This document shows positions 24,899 to 33,409 of a stretch of DNA of 64,000 nt, piece after piece (the first letter of the stretch is position 1; every line of letters starts with the position of its first letter). The DNA comes from Pseudomonas sp. DY-1 (GTDB lineage: Bacteria > Pseudomonadota > Gammaproteobacteria > Pseudomonadales > Pseudomonadaceae). Location of the stretch: assembly GCF_003626975.1 (NCBI RefSeq), contig NZ_CP032616.1:4061001-4125000 (forward strand). Reading direction: 5' to 3'. Both the position numbers and the translations under genes were made by a program. The notes beneath the pieces were generated by a model. It had not been told where the DNA came from. It searched no databases and worked only from the letters and a program-made list of their open reading frames with translations.

Positions 24899-25959
24899 CA
24901 ATACACGTAGTGCAGGATGCTGATCGCGGCGATCTGCAGACGGCCGAACAGGTCCGCCAGGTGCGAGTCGCCCGGGTAGAGCTGGACCGTCGCCTTGGCG
25001 CCGCTGGGCAGCGTATAGGGCAGGGTTTCGGTCAGGCTGACGTGCAGGCGCTGGCGCTGAGCGTCACGCACCCAGCGGTCGGAGATCGCCGGAGCGGCCA
25101 GATCGCCATTGGCGTCGAGCTGCCCCTCCTTCACGCCGGCGTCGATGGCGCTGACCCTGGCCGCAAAAATGTGGCCGGGGAGCGCGTCGAACACCACCGC
25201 AGCACCATCCTCCAGGCGCACATAGCGCAGGGCCTTCTCGCGGAAGTCGGCACTGATGTCCGCTTCATCCGCCACCAACGCGGCCACCGGATTGCCGGCA
25301 TGCAGGAATGCGCCGGGGGACAGCTGCAGGTTGCTCAAGGTGCCGGCGCGCTCGGCACGCACTTCGCTGTATTCCAGTTGCAGGTGCGCCTGCTCCAGCG
25401 CGTTACGGGCCTGGCGCAGTCGCAGGTTGTCGTCGCCGACGGCGCCACGCTGGGCCACGAGCTCGCGAATGCGCGCACCGGCGGCACTCAGCTTGGCCTG
25501 GGCGGCCTGACGCTGCGCTTCGGTCTGCTCGAACAGCTGGCGCGATACGTGCTGGCTCTGCACCAGACGCCCGAGGCGCGCAGCCTCGCGTTGCAACTCG
25601 CTGGCAGAAGCCTGGGCGGCGACCTGGTCGGCACGGGCCGCAGCGATAGCGGCGTCGAGTTGGCGGTTGTCCTGCTCGGCCTGTTCAAGCGCCAGCTCGG
25701 CGGCACGCACGGCCAGGCGGAAGGGTTCGGGGTCGAGACGGAACAGGACCTGGCCGGCCTCGACGTGCTGATTGTTGCTGACGGCGACGTCCAGCACCTG
25801 GCCGTCCACGCGTGGGGCGATGCGCAGCACCGGACGGGTCAGTTGCGCCTGGGGCGTGATGGGCATCCACAGGTCCGCCGCCAGGAAGTAGGCGAACAGC
25901 AGGACGAACAGGATGATGGCCGCCTGGACCCGCCGGGCGAATCTTTGATCCGGAGTCAT
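24898..25959 (-). CDS. HlyD/EmrA-family membrane fusion protein
   Basis: About 353 residues. One N-terminal membrane anchor (VQAAIILFVLLFAYFLAADLWMP), then a first lipoyl half (LRIAPRVDGQVLDVAVSNNQHVEAGQVLFRLD), a long coiled-coil hairpin (about 85-200, alanine and glutamine rich) and the second lipoyl half and beta-barrel. It bridges the inner-membrane protein encoded next to it to the outer membrane. GAGGT supports the ATG at 25959. The divergent LysR gene is the likely regulator. Substrate unknown; aromatic acids or drugs are typical. Confidence 0.82.
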   Translation of the reverse strand: MTPDQRFARRVQAAIILFVLLFAYFLAADLWMPITPQAQLTRPVLRIAPRVDGQVLDVAVSNNQHVEAGQVLFRLDPEPFRLAVRAAELALEQAEQDNRQLDAAIAAARADQVAAQASASELQREAARLGRLVQSQHVSRQLFEQTEAQRQAAQAKLSAAGARIRELVAQRGAVGDDNLRLRQARNALEQAHLQLEYSEVRAERAGTLSNLQLSPGAFLHAGNPVAALVADEADISADFREKALRYVRLEDGAAVVFDALPGHIFAARVSAIDAGVKEGQLDANGDLAAPAISDRWVRDAQRQRLHVSLTETLPYTLPSGAKATVQLYPGDSHLADLFGRLQIAAISILHYVY

Positions 25960-26113
25960 GCGTACCTCGAAGGGACCCGCAGCGGATGCGGGTGGGGGAA
26001 AGACGGGAACGGCACGACCTCGGCCATTACCGCCCATGGGGACAAAGTATATTTAGCTGGGATTCGAGGATAATCTCCCACTTGCGAGAAGCAGCCTTAC
26101 ACAAGGGGTAACA

Positions 26114-27079
26114 ATGGATACGCTCCACAGCATGCGGGTTTTCGTGCGGGTGATAGACACCGGCAGTTTTACCGCCGCAGCCCAGGCCATGGACCTGTCC
26201 ACCGCGCAGGTATCAAGGCTGGTATCGGAGCTGGAACAGCAGCTCCAGGCCCGCCTGCTGCATCGCACCACCCGCCGTCTCGCGCTGACCGAAGTGGGCG
26301 AGCGCTACCTGCAACGCTGCCGGCAAATCCTCGGTGAAGTGGACGAGGCCGCCGCCGAGGCACGCGGTGCCCATCTCAAGCCCCATGGCCGCCTGCGCGT
26401 ACACACCATGACCGGCCTGGGCCTGCAGCACCTCACCCCCCTGGTGGCACGCTACAGCGAGCTCTATCCGGAAGTGGTGGTGGAACTGACCCTGTCGCAG
26501 CGCACCCCCGACCTGCTGGAAGATGGCCACGACGTCATCATCACCTTCGCCCGCGAGCTGCCCGATTCGCAGATGGTCGCCCAGGTACTGGGGCCGATGT
26601 TCAGCGTGCTCTGCGCAGCCCCCGGTTATCTGAAGAAGCACGGCGTACCCCTCAGCCCGGTGGACCTGCAGCAGCATCGCTATCTGCGGCTGCTGGACCC
26701 GCTGTATGAGGACAGCTGGGTGTTCAATGGCGAGCAGGGTGAATTCAACGTACTCCCCGCCGAGAGCTTCCAGGTGAACGTGGCCGAGTCGTTGGCCAAG
26801 GCCGCGCAGGCCGGCATGGGCATCTGCCTGCTGCCCTCTTTCGTCGCCTGCCCGCCCGTGCGTGAAGGCAAGCTGCTGCGGCTCCTGCCGGATTACCGCC
26901 TGCGCGAGCGCAACATCTACGCCATCTACCCGTCGCGGCGTTTCCTCGACGCCAAGATCAAAACCTGGGTCGAGTTCCTCAAGGCCGAATTGCCGCCGCT
27001 ACTGACCCAGGACGAAGCCCTGCTCGAAGATCCGAATCGCTGGGCGATCAACGCGAAACTATTGCGCAAAGAGAAATAG
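26114..27079 (+). CDS. LysR-family regulator divergent from the efflux pair
   Basis: A 321-residue LysR protein. DNA-binding region at residues 1-62 (DTLHSMRVFVRVIDTGSFTAAAQAMDLSTAQVSRLV) and an effector domain of the CrgA/DmlR-like group (LRVHTMTGLGLQHLTPLVARY). The 154-bp divergent region to the HlyD-type gene suggests control of the pump, commonly aaeR-like and responsive to an aromatic or phenolic compound. The tail after residue 295 is longer than in many relatives. Confidence 0.8.
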   Translation: MDTLHSMRVFVRVIDTGSFTAAAQAMDLSTAQVSRLVSELEQQLQARLLHRTTRRLALTEVGERYLQRCRQILGEVDEAAAEARGAHLKPHGRLRVHTMTGLGLQHLTPLVARYSELYPEVVVELTLSQRTPDLLEDGHDVIITFARELPDSQMVAQVLGPMFSVLCAAPGYLKKHGVPLSPVDLQQHRYLRLLDPLYEDSWVFNGEQGEFNVLPAESFQVNVAESLAKAAQAGMGICLLPSFVACPPVREGKLLRLLPDYRLRERNIYAIYPSRRFLDAKIKTWVEFLKAELPPLLTQDEALLEDPNRWAINAKLLRKEK

Positions 27080-27168
27080 TTCTTCACTGAAACCGCTATT
27101 TTTCCCCTTTCCTGACCTCCCTAAGATGGCGCCATGTTTCGCAAGAAACCATCTGAGAGGTTCAAGAT

Positions 27169-27372
27169 ATGCAACACAACGCGATTTTTACTGCCGTTTT
27201 CGCCGTATTTTCTCTATTTTTCTCGCAATTGACCCTGGCCGAAGAATCCAACGCCTTTGTTGCACGCAACGCAGCTCTGGCCGAGCAGCGCGCCGACGCG
27301 GCCCAGCAGGAAGCCATCGCCAAGCAAGGCGCTGAGCAACAGAAGCAGTCCGACGCCCACCAGGACAGCTGA
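27169..27372 (+). CDS. Small exported protein of unknown function
   Basis: A 67-residue protein with a good signal peptide (MQHNAIFTAVFAVFSLFFSQLTLA) and cleavage expected after LA-EE. The mature part of about 42 residues is almost all A, E, Q and D with no cysteine (FVARNAALAEQRADAAQQEA...) and should be a single amphipathic helix. A GAGAGG motif precedes the ATG, and a strong rho-independent terminator follows, so it is an independent transcript. No function is recognised; small helical periplasmic proteins in pseudomonads are sometimes metal- or stress-linked. Confidence 0.65.
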   Translation: MQHNAIFTAVFAVFSLFFSQLTLAEESNAFVARNAALAEQRADAAQQEAIAKQGAEQQKQSDAHQDS

Positions 27373-27441
27373 TCCCTGTCACTCCCTGTTCTCCACCTCC
27401 TGACGTTGATGCGTGACAGCTCCTATATCGACGTCCTGTTC

Positions 27442-27470
27442 AGGCCGCTCATGACGAGCGGCCTTTTTTT
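27442..27470 (+). terminator. Rho-independent terminator of the small exported protein gene
   Basis: AGGCCGCTC (27442-27450) and GAGCGGCCT (27456-27464) form a perfect stem followed by a T-tract to 27470. Confidence 0.85.
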
Positions 27471-27510
27471 GCCTACAGGAAATGCCGGTGGCGACGGGCG
27501 ACTTGAGGGG

Positions 27511-27600
27511 CAGTTGCGCTGCCCTTGGCGATTGAAATCGCCCCTACAGGAACAGCCTGTCCCCGCCTTGTACGGGCGAATACATTCGCCAACCGAACCA
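27511..27600. repeat. REP cluster
   Basis: Two units in opposite orientation: CCTTGGCGATTGAAATCGCCCCTACAGG and TTGTACGGGCGAATACATTCGCC. It fills most of the 306-bp gap between the small exported protein gene and desA; no gene was found there. Confidence 0.7.
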
Positions 27601-27634
27601 CCGGTTCGGCCTGCGATGCGTCCGCAGAAAGCAA

Positions 27635-27660
27635 AAAGGCCGGCATCTCTGCCGGCCTTT
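27635..27660 (-). terminator. Terminator after desA
   Basis: AAAGGCCGGC (27635-27644) and GCCGGCCTTT (27651-27660) pair perfectly; on the minus strand the stem is followed by TTTGC. It lies 19 bp after the desA stop. Confidence 0.8.
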
Positions 27661-27678
27661 CTCATGGGCTCGCAAGCG

Positions 27679-28863
27679 TCAGGCGGCGGCCGGACGCAGG
27701 GAGTAGGTCTTCAACTGCTCGGCGAAATCGCGCAGGGACTGGATACCGCTGGCTTCGGCCTCGTGAATCCATTCCTTGATGGCGGCGAGCATGTCGTGGC
27801 CATTGGCGCTGGTCTTCACCCAGATCTGCTGCAGCGCCAGGCGCTTCTCGTAGATCACCTTGAGGGCCTGGCTCTGTTCCAGCATGGCGGCGATGCGCGC
27901 CTGGTGGCCTTCGTCGAGCAGGCTGGTCTCGCGGGAAAGCAGGCGTTTGGCGCGGCGGAACAGGTGGCGTACCGACTCGTCGGCCTTGGCCAGTTCCTGC
28001 TTCACCAGCGGAGCGATCACCAGCTTGCGGTACTGGGCCATGATCTGGAAACGGTTGTTGAGGATGGCCATGGCGGTGTCCATGTCCAGGTTGCCCTTGC
28101 CTTCGACGCGGTGGGCGATCGGTGCCACGCGCTGCACCTTGGCCATGCCGAGGATGCTGAACAGCTTGATCCAGGCCCAGCCCATGTCGAACTCCCACTT
28201 CTTCACCGACAGCTTGGCGGAGTTCGGATAGGTGTGGTGGTTGTTGTGCAGCTCTTCACCGCCAATCAGGATGCCCCAAGGCACCAGGTTGGTGGCGGCA
28301 TCACGGCATTCGAAGTTGCGGTAGCCGATGGCATGGCCCAGGCCATTTACGACGCCTGCGGCCCAGACCGGTATCCACATCATCTGCACAGCCCAGATGG
28401 TGATGCCGCCCGCGCCGAACAGCGCCAGGTCGATCAGAGCCATAAGGGTGACACCGCCGATGGGGTAGCGGCTGTAGACGTTGCGCTCCATCCAGTCATC
28501 CGGGCAGTTCTTGCCGTAGATGCGCAACGTCTCTTCATTTTTCGCCTCTTCCGCGTACAGTTCCGCGCCTTGGCGCAGTACGGTCCACAGGCCTTTGACC
28601 ACCGGGCTGTGGGGGTCGTCAGCAGTTTCGCACTTGGCGTGGTGCTTGCGGTGGATGGCGGTCCACTCGCGGGTATTCATGGCGGTGGTCAGCCACAACC
28701 AGAAACGGAAGAAATGCTTGAGCGCCGGATGCAGTTCCAGCGAGCGGTGCGCCGAGTAGCGGTGCAGATAGACAGTGACGCTGACGATGGTGATGTGGGT
28801 CATCACCAGGGTGACAGCCACCAGCTGCCACAGCGACAGGTCGAGAAAGCCGTTGTACCACAT
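27679..28863 (-). CDS. desA: Delta-9 acyl-lipid fatty acid desaturase
   Basis: A 394-residue membrane di-iron desaturase. The three histidine boxes are HRYSAHR (34-40), HRKHH (71-75) and HNNHH (205-209); membrane spans precede and separate them. A soluble C-terminal tail of about 140 residues (from about 250) is characteristic of the Pseudomonas DesA. It introduces a double bond into acyl chains of existing phospholipids, adjusting membrane fluidity with oxygen present. It is divergent from the pipA-like gene, the same pairing as PA0286-PA0285 in P. aeruginosa. Confidence 0.88.
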   Translation of the reverse strand: MWYNGFLDLSLWQLVAVTLVMTHITIVSVTVYLHRYSAHRSLELHPALKHFFRFWLWLTTAMNTREWTAIHRKHHAKCETADDPHSPVVKGLWTVLRQGAELYAEEAKNEETLRIYGKNCPDDWMERNVYSRYPIGGVTLMALIDLALFGAGGITIWAVQMMWIPVWAAGVVNGLGHAIGYRNFECRDAATNLVPWGILIGGEELHNNHHTYPNSAKLSVKKWEFDMGWAWIKLFSILGMAKVQRVAPIAHRVEGKGNLDMDTAMAILNNRFQIMAQYRKLVIAPLVKQELAKADESVRHLFRRAKRLLSRETSLLDEGHQARIAAMLEQSQALKVIYEKRLALQQIWVKTSANGHDMLAAIKEWIHEAEASGIQSLRDFAEQLKTYSLRPAAA

Positions 28864-28987
28864 GGATGGTGTTGCCTCGGGTAAAGTGAGCGGGGCTTAT
28901 CGCGTATAGCTCCTCGGATTATCACAAAGCGCCCGGAGAAAACCATCCTGTCTTTTAGATAGAAGCCCTCCGGTCGTCGGTTGCTTC

Positions 28988-28993
28988 TATAAT
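28988..28993 (+). promoter_or_regulatory. Candidate sigma-70 -10 box for the pipA-like gene
   Basis: TATAAT 43 bp before the ATG, in TTGCTTCTATAATCCGCC. A clear -35 at the right spacing was not found, so this is tentative. Confidence 0.35.
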
Positions 28994-29035
28994 CCGCCAA
29001 TTGCCCGTTTCACCCATGCCAGGAAGGCCGCACCC

Positions 29036-30940
29036 ATGCGTTTCAATTTCAGTGCCCTGCGATTGGTGCTGCCCTACTTCATTCTCGCTAGCCTGTGGGT
29101 GCTGTTCAGTGACCGCGCACTCTATTCCCTGGTGGGCGACCGTGTACTGCTGGCCGAGCTGCAGACCACCAAGGGACTGCTCTTCGTGCTGGTTACCAGC
29201 CTCCTGTTGTTCACCCTTGTCTGCCTGCACCTGCACCGCCTGAAGGACTATCTGGATGCCCGCCGCGAACACGAAAGCAGCCTGCGCCAGGCCGCCGCTG
29301 TGTTCGACAGCACCCAGGAGGGCGTGCTGGTCACAGATGCCGAAAGCCGCATCGTCCACGTCAACCGTGCCTTTTCCCGCATCACCGGCTTCGATGAAGC
29401 ACAAGTACTGGGCAAGAATCCGCGCATCTTCAGCTCCGGCCGCCACGCCCCGGGCTTCTACAAGGCCATGTGGAATGCCCTGGACAACCGCCGCGAATGG
29501 AGCGGTGAAGTGTGGAACCGGCGCAAGAACGGCGAGATCTATCCGCTCTGGCAGAACATCCGCGCCATCCATGACGAAGACGGTCAGCTGACTCACTATG
29601 TGGCGGTATTCTCCGACGTCAGTGCGATCAAGCGCTCGCAGCACGAACTGGACTTCCTCGCCCACCACGATCCGCTGACCAACCTGCCCAACCGCCTGCT
29701 CTTCACCGAGCGTGTAGAACAGGCGCTGGAACGTGCCCACCGTGAGAAGCAGAACGGTGCAGTGCTGTTGCTGGACCTCGATCACTTCAAGCACATCAAT
29801 GAAAGCTTCGGCCACTCCCATGGCGACCTGCTGCTGAAGATGGCCGGTGTGCGCCTCCAGGGGCTGATGGAAGGCGGCATGACCCTGGCGCGCCTGGGCG
29901 GCGACGAGTTCGGCGTGTTGTGGGAAAACTGCCCTCAGGCCGACCAGGCCGCAGCCCTGGCCGAGCGCATCCGCAGCGAACTGGCGACCCCCTTCCGACT
30001 GGACGGCCATGACCTGTTCATCAGCACAAGCCTGGGCATCAGCCTGTTCCCGAACGTCGACGCCAATGTCGAACAGGTGATGCGCAATGCCGACTCGGCC
30101 CTGTTCAAGGCCAAGAGCTCGGGCCGCGATTCCTATGCCTTCTACAGCCAGGAACTGACCGAGCAGGCGCGCCAGCGCGTCGAGTTGTTCAGCGCCCTGC
30201 GCCAGGCGATGGAGCTGGGTCAGCTGCAAGTCCACTACCAGCCCATCCAGCGCCTGGCCGACGGCCAACTGGTCGGTTTCGAGGCACTGGTGCGCTGGGC
30301 GCATCCCGAGCGTGGCCTAGTACCACCTGGTGAGTTCCTGCCAATCGCCGAGCAGAGTGGGTTGATCGCCAGCATCGACGTCTGGGTACTGGAACAGGCC
30401 TGCCGGCAGATGCGGTGCTGGCTGGAGCAGGGTCACGCATTGTCTTTCGTGGCGGTGAACCTGTCCTGCCGGCTGTTCCACCGCACCGAGCTGGATAGTG
30501 AAGTGGCCCGGGTGCTGGCCACCACGGGCCTTGCACCGGAGCGGCTGGAGCTGGAAATCACCGAAAGCGCGGTGATGGAGGACCCGGACGCCGCCGAGGC
30601 CCTGCTTGCTCGTCTGCGTGAACTGGGCGTGCGTCTGGCCATCGACGACTTCGGTACGGGCTACTCCTCGCTGCAGCGCCTCAAGCACCTGCCGGTGCAG
30701 AAGCTGAAGCTCGACCAGAGCTTCGTTCGTGGCCTGCCGGACGACAAGAACGATATCGCCATCGCTCGTGCCGTCACCGCCTTGGGCCACAGCCTGGGCA
30801 TCAGCGTGCTGGCCGAAGGTATCGAGGTGGACGCCCAGGCCGGGTTCCTCCGTGAGCTGGGCTGCGACTACGGCCAGGGGTACCTGTTCAGCCGGCCCTT
30901 ACCGGTGGAAGAACTCGAGCAGCTCTGGCCGGTAGCCTGA
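29036..30940 (+). CDS. pipA: Membrane-bound PAS-GGDEF-EAL protein, PipA-like c-di-GMP phosphodiesterase
   Basis: A 634-residue protein. Two N-terminal membrane helices (about 8-25 and 45-65), PAS/PAC domain (85-200), GGDEF domain (205-365) with intact GGDEF at 288-292 but no RxxD inhibitory site before it, and an EAL domain (375-630) with EALVRW at 416, DDFGTGYSS and the catalytic glutamate in ITESAVME. Both catalytic motifs are intact, so the direction of c-di-GMP turnover cannot be read from sequence; the orthologue position beside desA and oscA matches PA0285, which is known as the phosphodiesterase PipA. The gene name rests on that synteny. Confidence 0.8.
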   Translation: MRFNFSALRLVLPYFILASLWVLFSDRALYSLVGDRVLLAELQTTKGLLFVLVTSLLLFTLVCLHLHRLKDYLDARREHESSLRQAAAVFDSTQEGVLVTDAESRIVHVNRAFSRITGFDEAQVLGKNPRIFSSGRHAPGFYKAMWNALDNRREWSGEVWNRRKNGEIYPLWQNIRAIHDEDGQLTHYVAVFSDVSAIKRSQHELDFLAHHDPLTNLPNRLLFTERVEQALERAHREKQNGAVLLLDLDHFKHINESFGHSHGDLLLKMAGVRLQGLMEGGMTLARLGGDEFGVLWENCPQADQAAALAERIRSELATPFRLDGHDLFISTSLGISLFPNVDANVEQVMRNADSALFKAKSSGRDSYAFYSQELTEQARQRVELFSALRQAMELGQLQVHYQPIQRLADGQLVGFEALVRWAHPERGLVPPGEFLPIAEQSGLIASIDVWVLEQACRQMRCWLEQGHALSFVAVNLSCRLFHRTELDSEVARVLATTGLAPERLELEITESAVMEDPDAAEALLARLRELGVRLAIDDFGTGYSSLQRLKHLPVQKLKLDQSFVRGLPDDKNDIAIARAVTALGHSLGISVLAEGIEVDAQAGFLRELGCDYGQGYLFSRPLPVEELEQLWPVA

Positions 30941-31025
30941 AGACGGCAGATTCGGCTTCGCCAGGCGTTGGCCCCCCCTGTCGGCAGCATCTGCGTCGCT
31001 CGAAAGCAATTTCGGTTATATAAAA

Positions 31026-31050
31026 ATTCTTAAATAGTATTTTTAAGAAT
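31026..31050. promoter_or_regulatory. Inverted repeat ATTCTTAAA-N7-TTTAAGAAT upstream of oscA
   Basis: Perfect 9-bp arms in an AT-rich island 87 bp before the oscA start. It is the strongest candidate operator for the oscA-sbp-cysTWA unit; CysB would be the expected sulfur-starvation activator. The half-site ATTCTT recurs in the atsB palindrome. Confidence 0.55.
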
Positions 31051-31136
31051 ATTACCCGCTTGCTTAAGATTCGCTCCACGCCACGCGGAATACCTTCCTG
31101 AACCATGCCGCGGGCCCCATTTCTAGGAGCACGACC

Positions 31137-31319
31137 ATGAGCGCAACCCTTCGTAGCGTGGAAGGCCAGGACGAGGCCAGCATCCTGCGTGAAATCCAGA
31201 GTGCCCTGCACGGCCTGCGTTTCGGCTCGGTGGAAATCACCGTGCACAACGGCCAGGTAGTGCAAATCGAACGCAAGGAAAAATTCCGCCTGCAGCAACC
31301 GAACCAGCGCGGTAACTGA
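31137..31319 (+). CDS. oscA: Sulfur starvation response protein OscA (YezD/DUF2292 family)
   Basis: A 60-residue protein with the DUF2292 pattern: ILREIQSALHGLRFGSVEITVHNGQVVQIERKEKFR. OscA is known in Pseudomonas as a small protein, encoded upstream of the sulfate transporter genes, induced on sulfur limitation and needed to cope with chromate-provoked sulfur starvation. The location directly before sbp fits exactly. It is likely cytoplasmic and nucleic-acid or protein binding; the biochemical role is not established. A hairpin follows the stop. Confidence 0.85.
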   Translation: MSATLRSVEGQDEASILREIQSALHGLRFGSVEITVHNGQVVQIERKEKFRLQQPNQRGN

Positions 31320-31333
31320 TTCACAGGACACCG

Positions 31334-31355
31334 TTCAAGCCTCACGAGGCTTGAA
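31334..31355 (+). terminator. Hairpin between oscA and sbp
   Basis: TTCAAGCCTC (31334-31343) and GAGGCTTGAA (31346-31355) are perfectly complementary. No T-tract follows, so it may be an attenuator or RNA-stabilising element rather than a full terminator. Confidence 0.5.
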
Positions 31356-31447
31356 GCCCGACCGGACTGCCGGAGGGCGTTTCGACGAACACCAGTAAAC
31401 AGCCCTAGCCAACACCTAAAAAAAATTCCAGTTCCAGGAGCTTGATA

Positions 31448-32446
31448 ATGTCGATTCGCCGCTTCGCCCTCGCCGCCCTCGCCAGCGCCCTGATCGCCGG
31501 TCCGGCCGCCGCCGCCACCGAACTGCTCAACGTGTCCTACGACCCGACCCGCGAGCTCTACCAGGAATACAACGCCGCCTTCGCCAAGCACTGGAAGGCC
31601 GAAGGTGGCGACGATCTGAAGATCCAGCAATCCCATGGCGGCTCCGGCAAACAGGCCCGCGCCGTGATCGACGGCCTGAAGGCCGACGTGGTGACCCTGG
31701 CCCTGGCCGGCGACATCGACGAACTGCAGAAGCTCGGCAAGCTGATCCCGGAAAACTGGCAGGCTCGCCTGCCGCAGAACAGCACTCCCTACACCTCGAC
31801 CATCGTGTTCCTGGTGCGCAAGGGCAACCCCAAAGGCATCAAGGACTGGGGCGACCTGACCAAGCAGGGCGTTGAAGTCATCACCCCGAACCCGAAGACC
31901 TCCGGCGGTGCACGCTGGAACTTCCTGGCCGCCTGGGCATGGGCCAAGAAGGAGTACGGCAGCGACGCCAAGGCACAGGAATACGTGAAGGAGCTGTACA
32001 AGCACGTACCGGTGCTGGATACCGGCGCCCGTGGCTCGACCATCACCTTCGTCAACAACCAGATCGGCGACGTGCTGCTGGCCTGGGAAAACGAAGCCTT
32101 CCTGGCTCTGAAAGAACAAGGCGGCGAGAACTTCGAGATCATTGCGCCGAGCCTGTCGATCCTGGCCGAACCGCCGGTATCGGTGGTCGACAAGAACGTC
32201 GACAAGAAGGGCACCCGCAAGGTTGCCGAAGCCTACCTGCAGTACCTGTACAGCGAGGAAGGCCAGCGCATCGCGGCGAAGAACTTCTACCGCCCGCGTA
32301 ACGAGAAGGTCGCGGCCGAGTTCGCCAAGCAATTCCCGAAACTGGACCTCGTGACCGTGGACAAGGACTTCAACGGCTGGAAAGAAGCCCAACCCAAGTT
32401 CTTCAACGACGGCGGCATCTTCGACCAGATCTACCAGGCGCAGTAA
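31448..32446 (+). CDS. sbp: Periplasmic sulfate-binding protein
   Basis: A 332-residue exported protein; signal peptide [22 protein letters not shown]. Sulfate-pocket family motifs SHGGSGKQ and [13 protein letters not shown] are conserved. It captures sulfate or thiosulfate for CysTWA. AGGAG nine bases upstream selects the ATG at 31448 over a TTG six bases earlier. It is downstream of oscA and upstream of cysTWA in one orientation, with hairpins on both sides that could set a higher level of this binding protein than of the membrane subunits. Confidence 0.92.
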   Translation: MSIRRFALAALASALIAGPAAAATELLNVSYDPTRELYQEYNAAFAKHWKAEGGDDLKIQQSHGGSGKQARAVIDGLKADVVTLALAGDIDELQKLGKLIPENWQARLPQNSTPYTSTIVFLVRKGNPKGIKDWGDLTKQGVEVITPNPKTSGGARWNFLAAWAWAKKEYGSDAKAQEYVKELYKHVPVLDTGARGSTITFVNNQIGDVLLAWENEAFLALKEQGGENFEIIAPSLSILAEPPVSVVDKNVDKKGTRKVAEAYLQYLYSEEGQRIAAKNFYRPRNEKVAAEFAKQFPKLDLVTVDKDFNGWKEAQPKFFNDGGIFDQIYQAQ

Positions 32447-32472
32447 GCGCGGAAGACGCCCCCTCTCCCCAA

Positions 32473-32494
32473 CCCTCTCCCTGAAGGGAGAGGG
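32473..32494. repeat. Palindrome CCCTCTCCCT-GA-AGGGAGAGGG between sbp and cysT
   Basis: Perfect 10-bp arms in the 134-bp sbp-cysT gap; a member of the dispersed palindrome family. Such an intra-operon hairpin could protect the sbp mRNA from 3' decay, as REP does in E. coli malE-malF. Confidence 0.8.
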
Positions 32495-32580
32495 GGCTCG
32501 AAGGCCTGATCTCCGGATCGGGCCTCTTTGCTGTCAGCGGGAGAGAAACCAAGCGTTCCAACGCAGAGTAAGGACAGAAC

Positions 32581-33399
32581 ATGTCGCGACGCATCTCCCC
32601 GGTCATACCCGGCTTCGGGCTGACCCTGGGATACACCCTGGTGTATCTCAGCCTCCTGGTCCTGATTCCCCTGGGTGCCCTGTTCCTCAAGACCACCGAG
32701 CTGACCTGGGTCCAGTTCTGGACCATCATCAGCGCCCCCCGCGTGATCGCCGCCCTCAAGCTCAGCTTCGGTACCGCCCTGGCGGCCGCCGTGATCAATG
32801 GCATCATCGGCACCCTGCTGGCCTGGGTGCTGGTGCGCTACGACTTCTTCGGCCGCAAGGTCATCGACGCCATGGTCGACCTGCCTTTCGCGCTGCCCAC
32901 CGCGGTCGCCGGTATCGCCCTCACCGCGCTCTATGCGCCCGCGGGCCTGGTGGGCCAGTTCGCCACCGACCTCGGTTTCAAGATTGCCTACACCCCGCTC
33001 GGCATCACCCTGGCGCTGACGTTCGTGACCCTGCCCTTCGTGGTGCGGACGGTGCAGCCAGTACTGGCCGATATCCCCCGCGAGGTTGAGGAGGCCGCCG
33101 CCTGCCTGGGCGCCAAACCGCTGCAGATTTTCCGCCACGTGCTGGTGCCGGCGCTGCTGCCGGCCTGGCTGACCGGTTTCGCCCTGGCCTTCGCCCGTGG
33201 CGTGGGCGAGTACGGCTCGGTGATCTTCATCGCCGGCAACATGCCGATGAAAACCGAAATCCTGCCGCTGCTGATCATGGTCAAGCTGGACCAGTACGAC
33301 TACACCGGCGCCACCGCCATCGGCGTGCTGATGCTGGTCGTCGCCTTCGTCCTGCTGCTGCTGATCAACCTGCTGCAACGCCGCATCGAAACCCCGTGA
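32581..33399 (+). CDS. cysT: Sulfate ABC transporter permease CysT
   Basis: A 272-residue permease with about six membrane helices. It opens [29 protein letters not shown], as in CysT (CysU). The coupling loop [23 protein letters not shown] contacts CysA. AAGGA lies six bases before the ATG. It pairs with CysW to form the channel; the two genes are 10 bp apart. Confidence 0.93.
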   Translation: MSRRISPVIPGFGLTLGYTLVYLSLLVLIPLGALFLKTTELTWVQFWTIISAPRVIAALKLSFGTALAAAVINGIIGTLLAWVLVRYDFFGRKVIDAMVDLPFALPTAVAGIALTALYAPAGLVGQFATDLGFKIAYTPLGITLALTFVTLPFVVRTVQPVLADIPREVEEAAACLGAKPLQIFRHVLVPALLPAWLTGFALAFARGVGEYGSVIFIAGNMPMKTEILPLLIMVKLDQYDYTGATAIGVLMLVVAFVLLLLINLLQRRIETP

Positions 33400-33409
33400 G
33401 GAGAGCGCC

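Noticed and set aside
31442..31447. TTG start for sbp
   Set aside because: The ATG six bases later has better spacing from AGGAG and begins the signal peptide.
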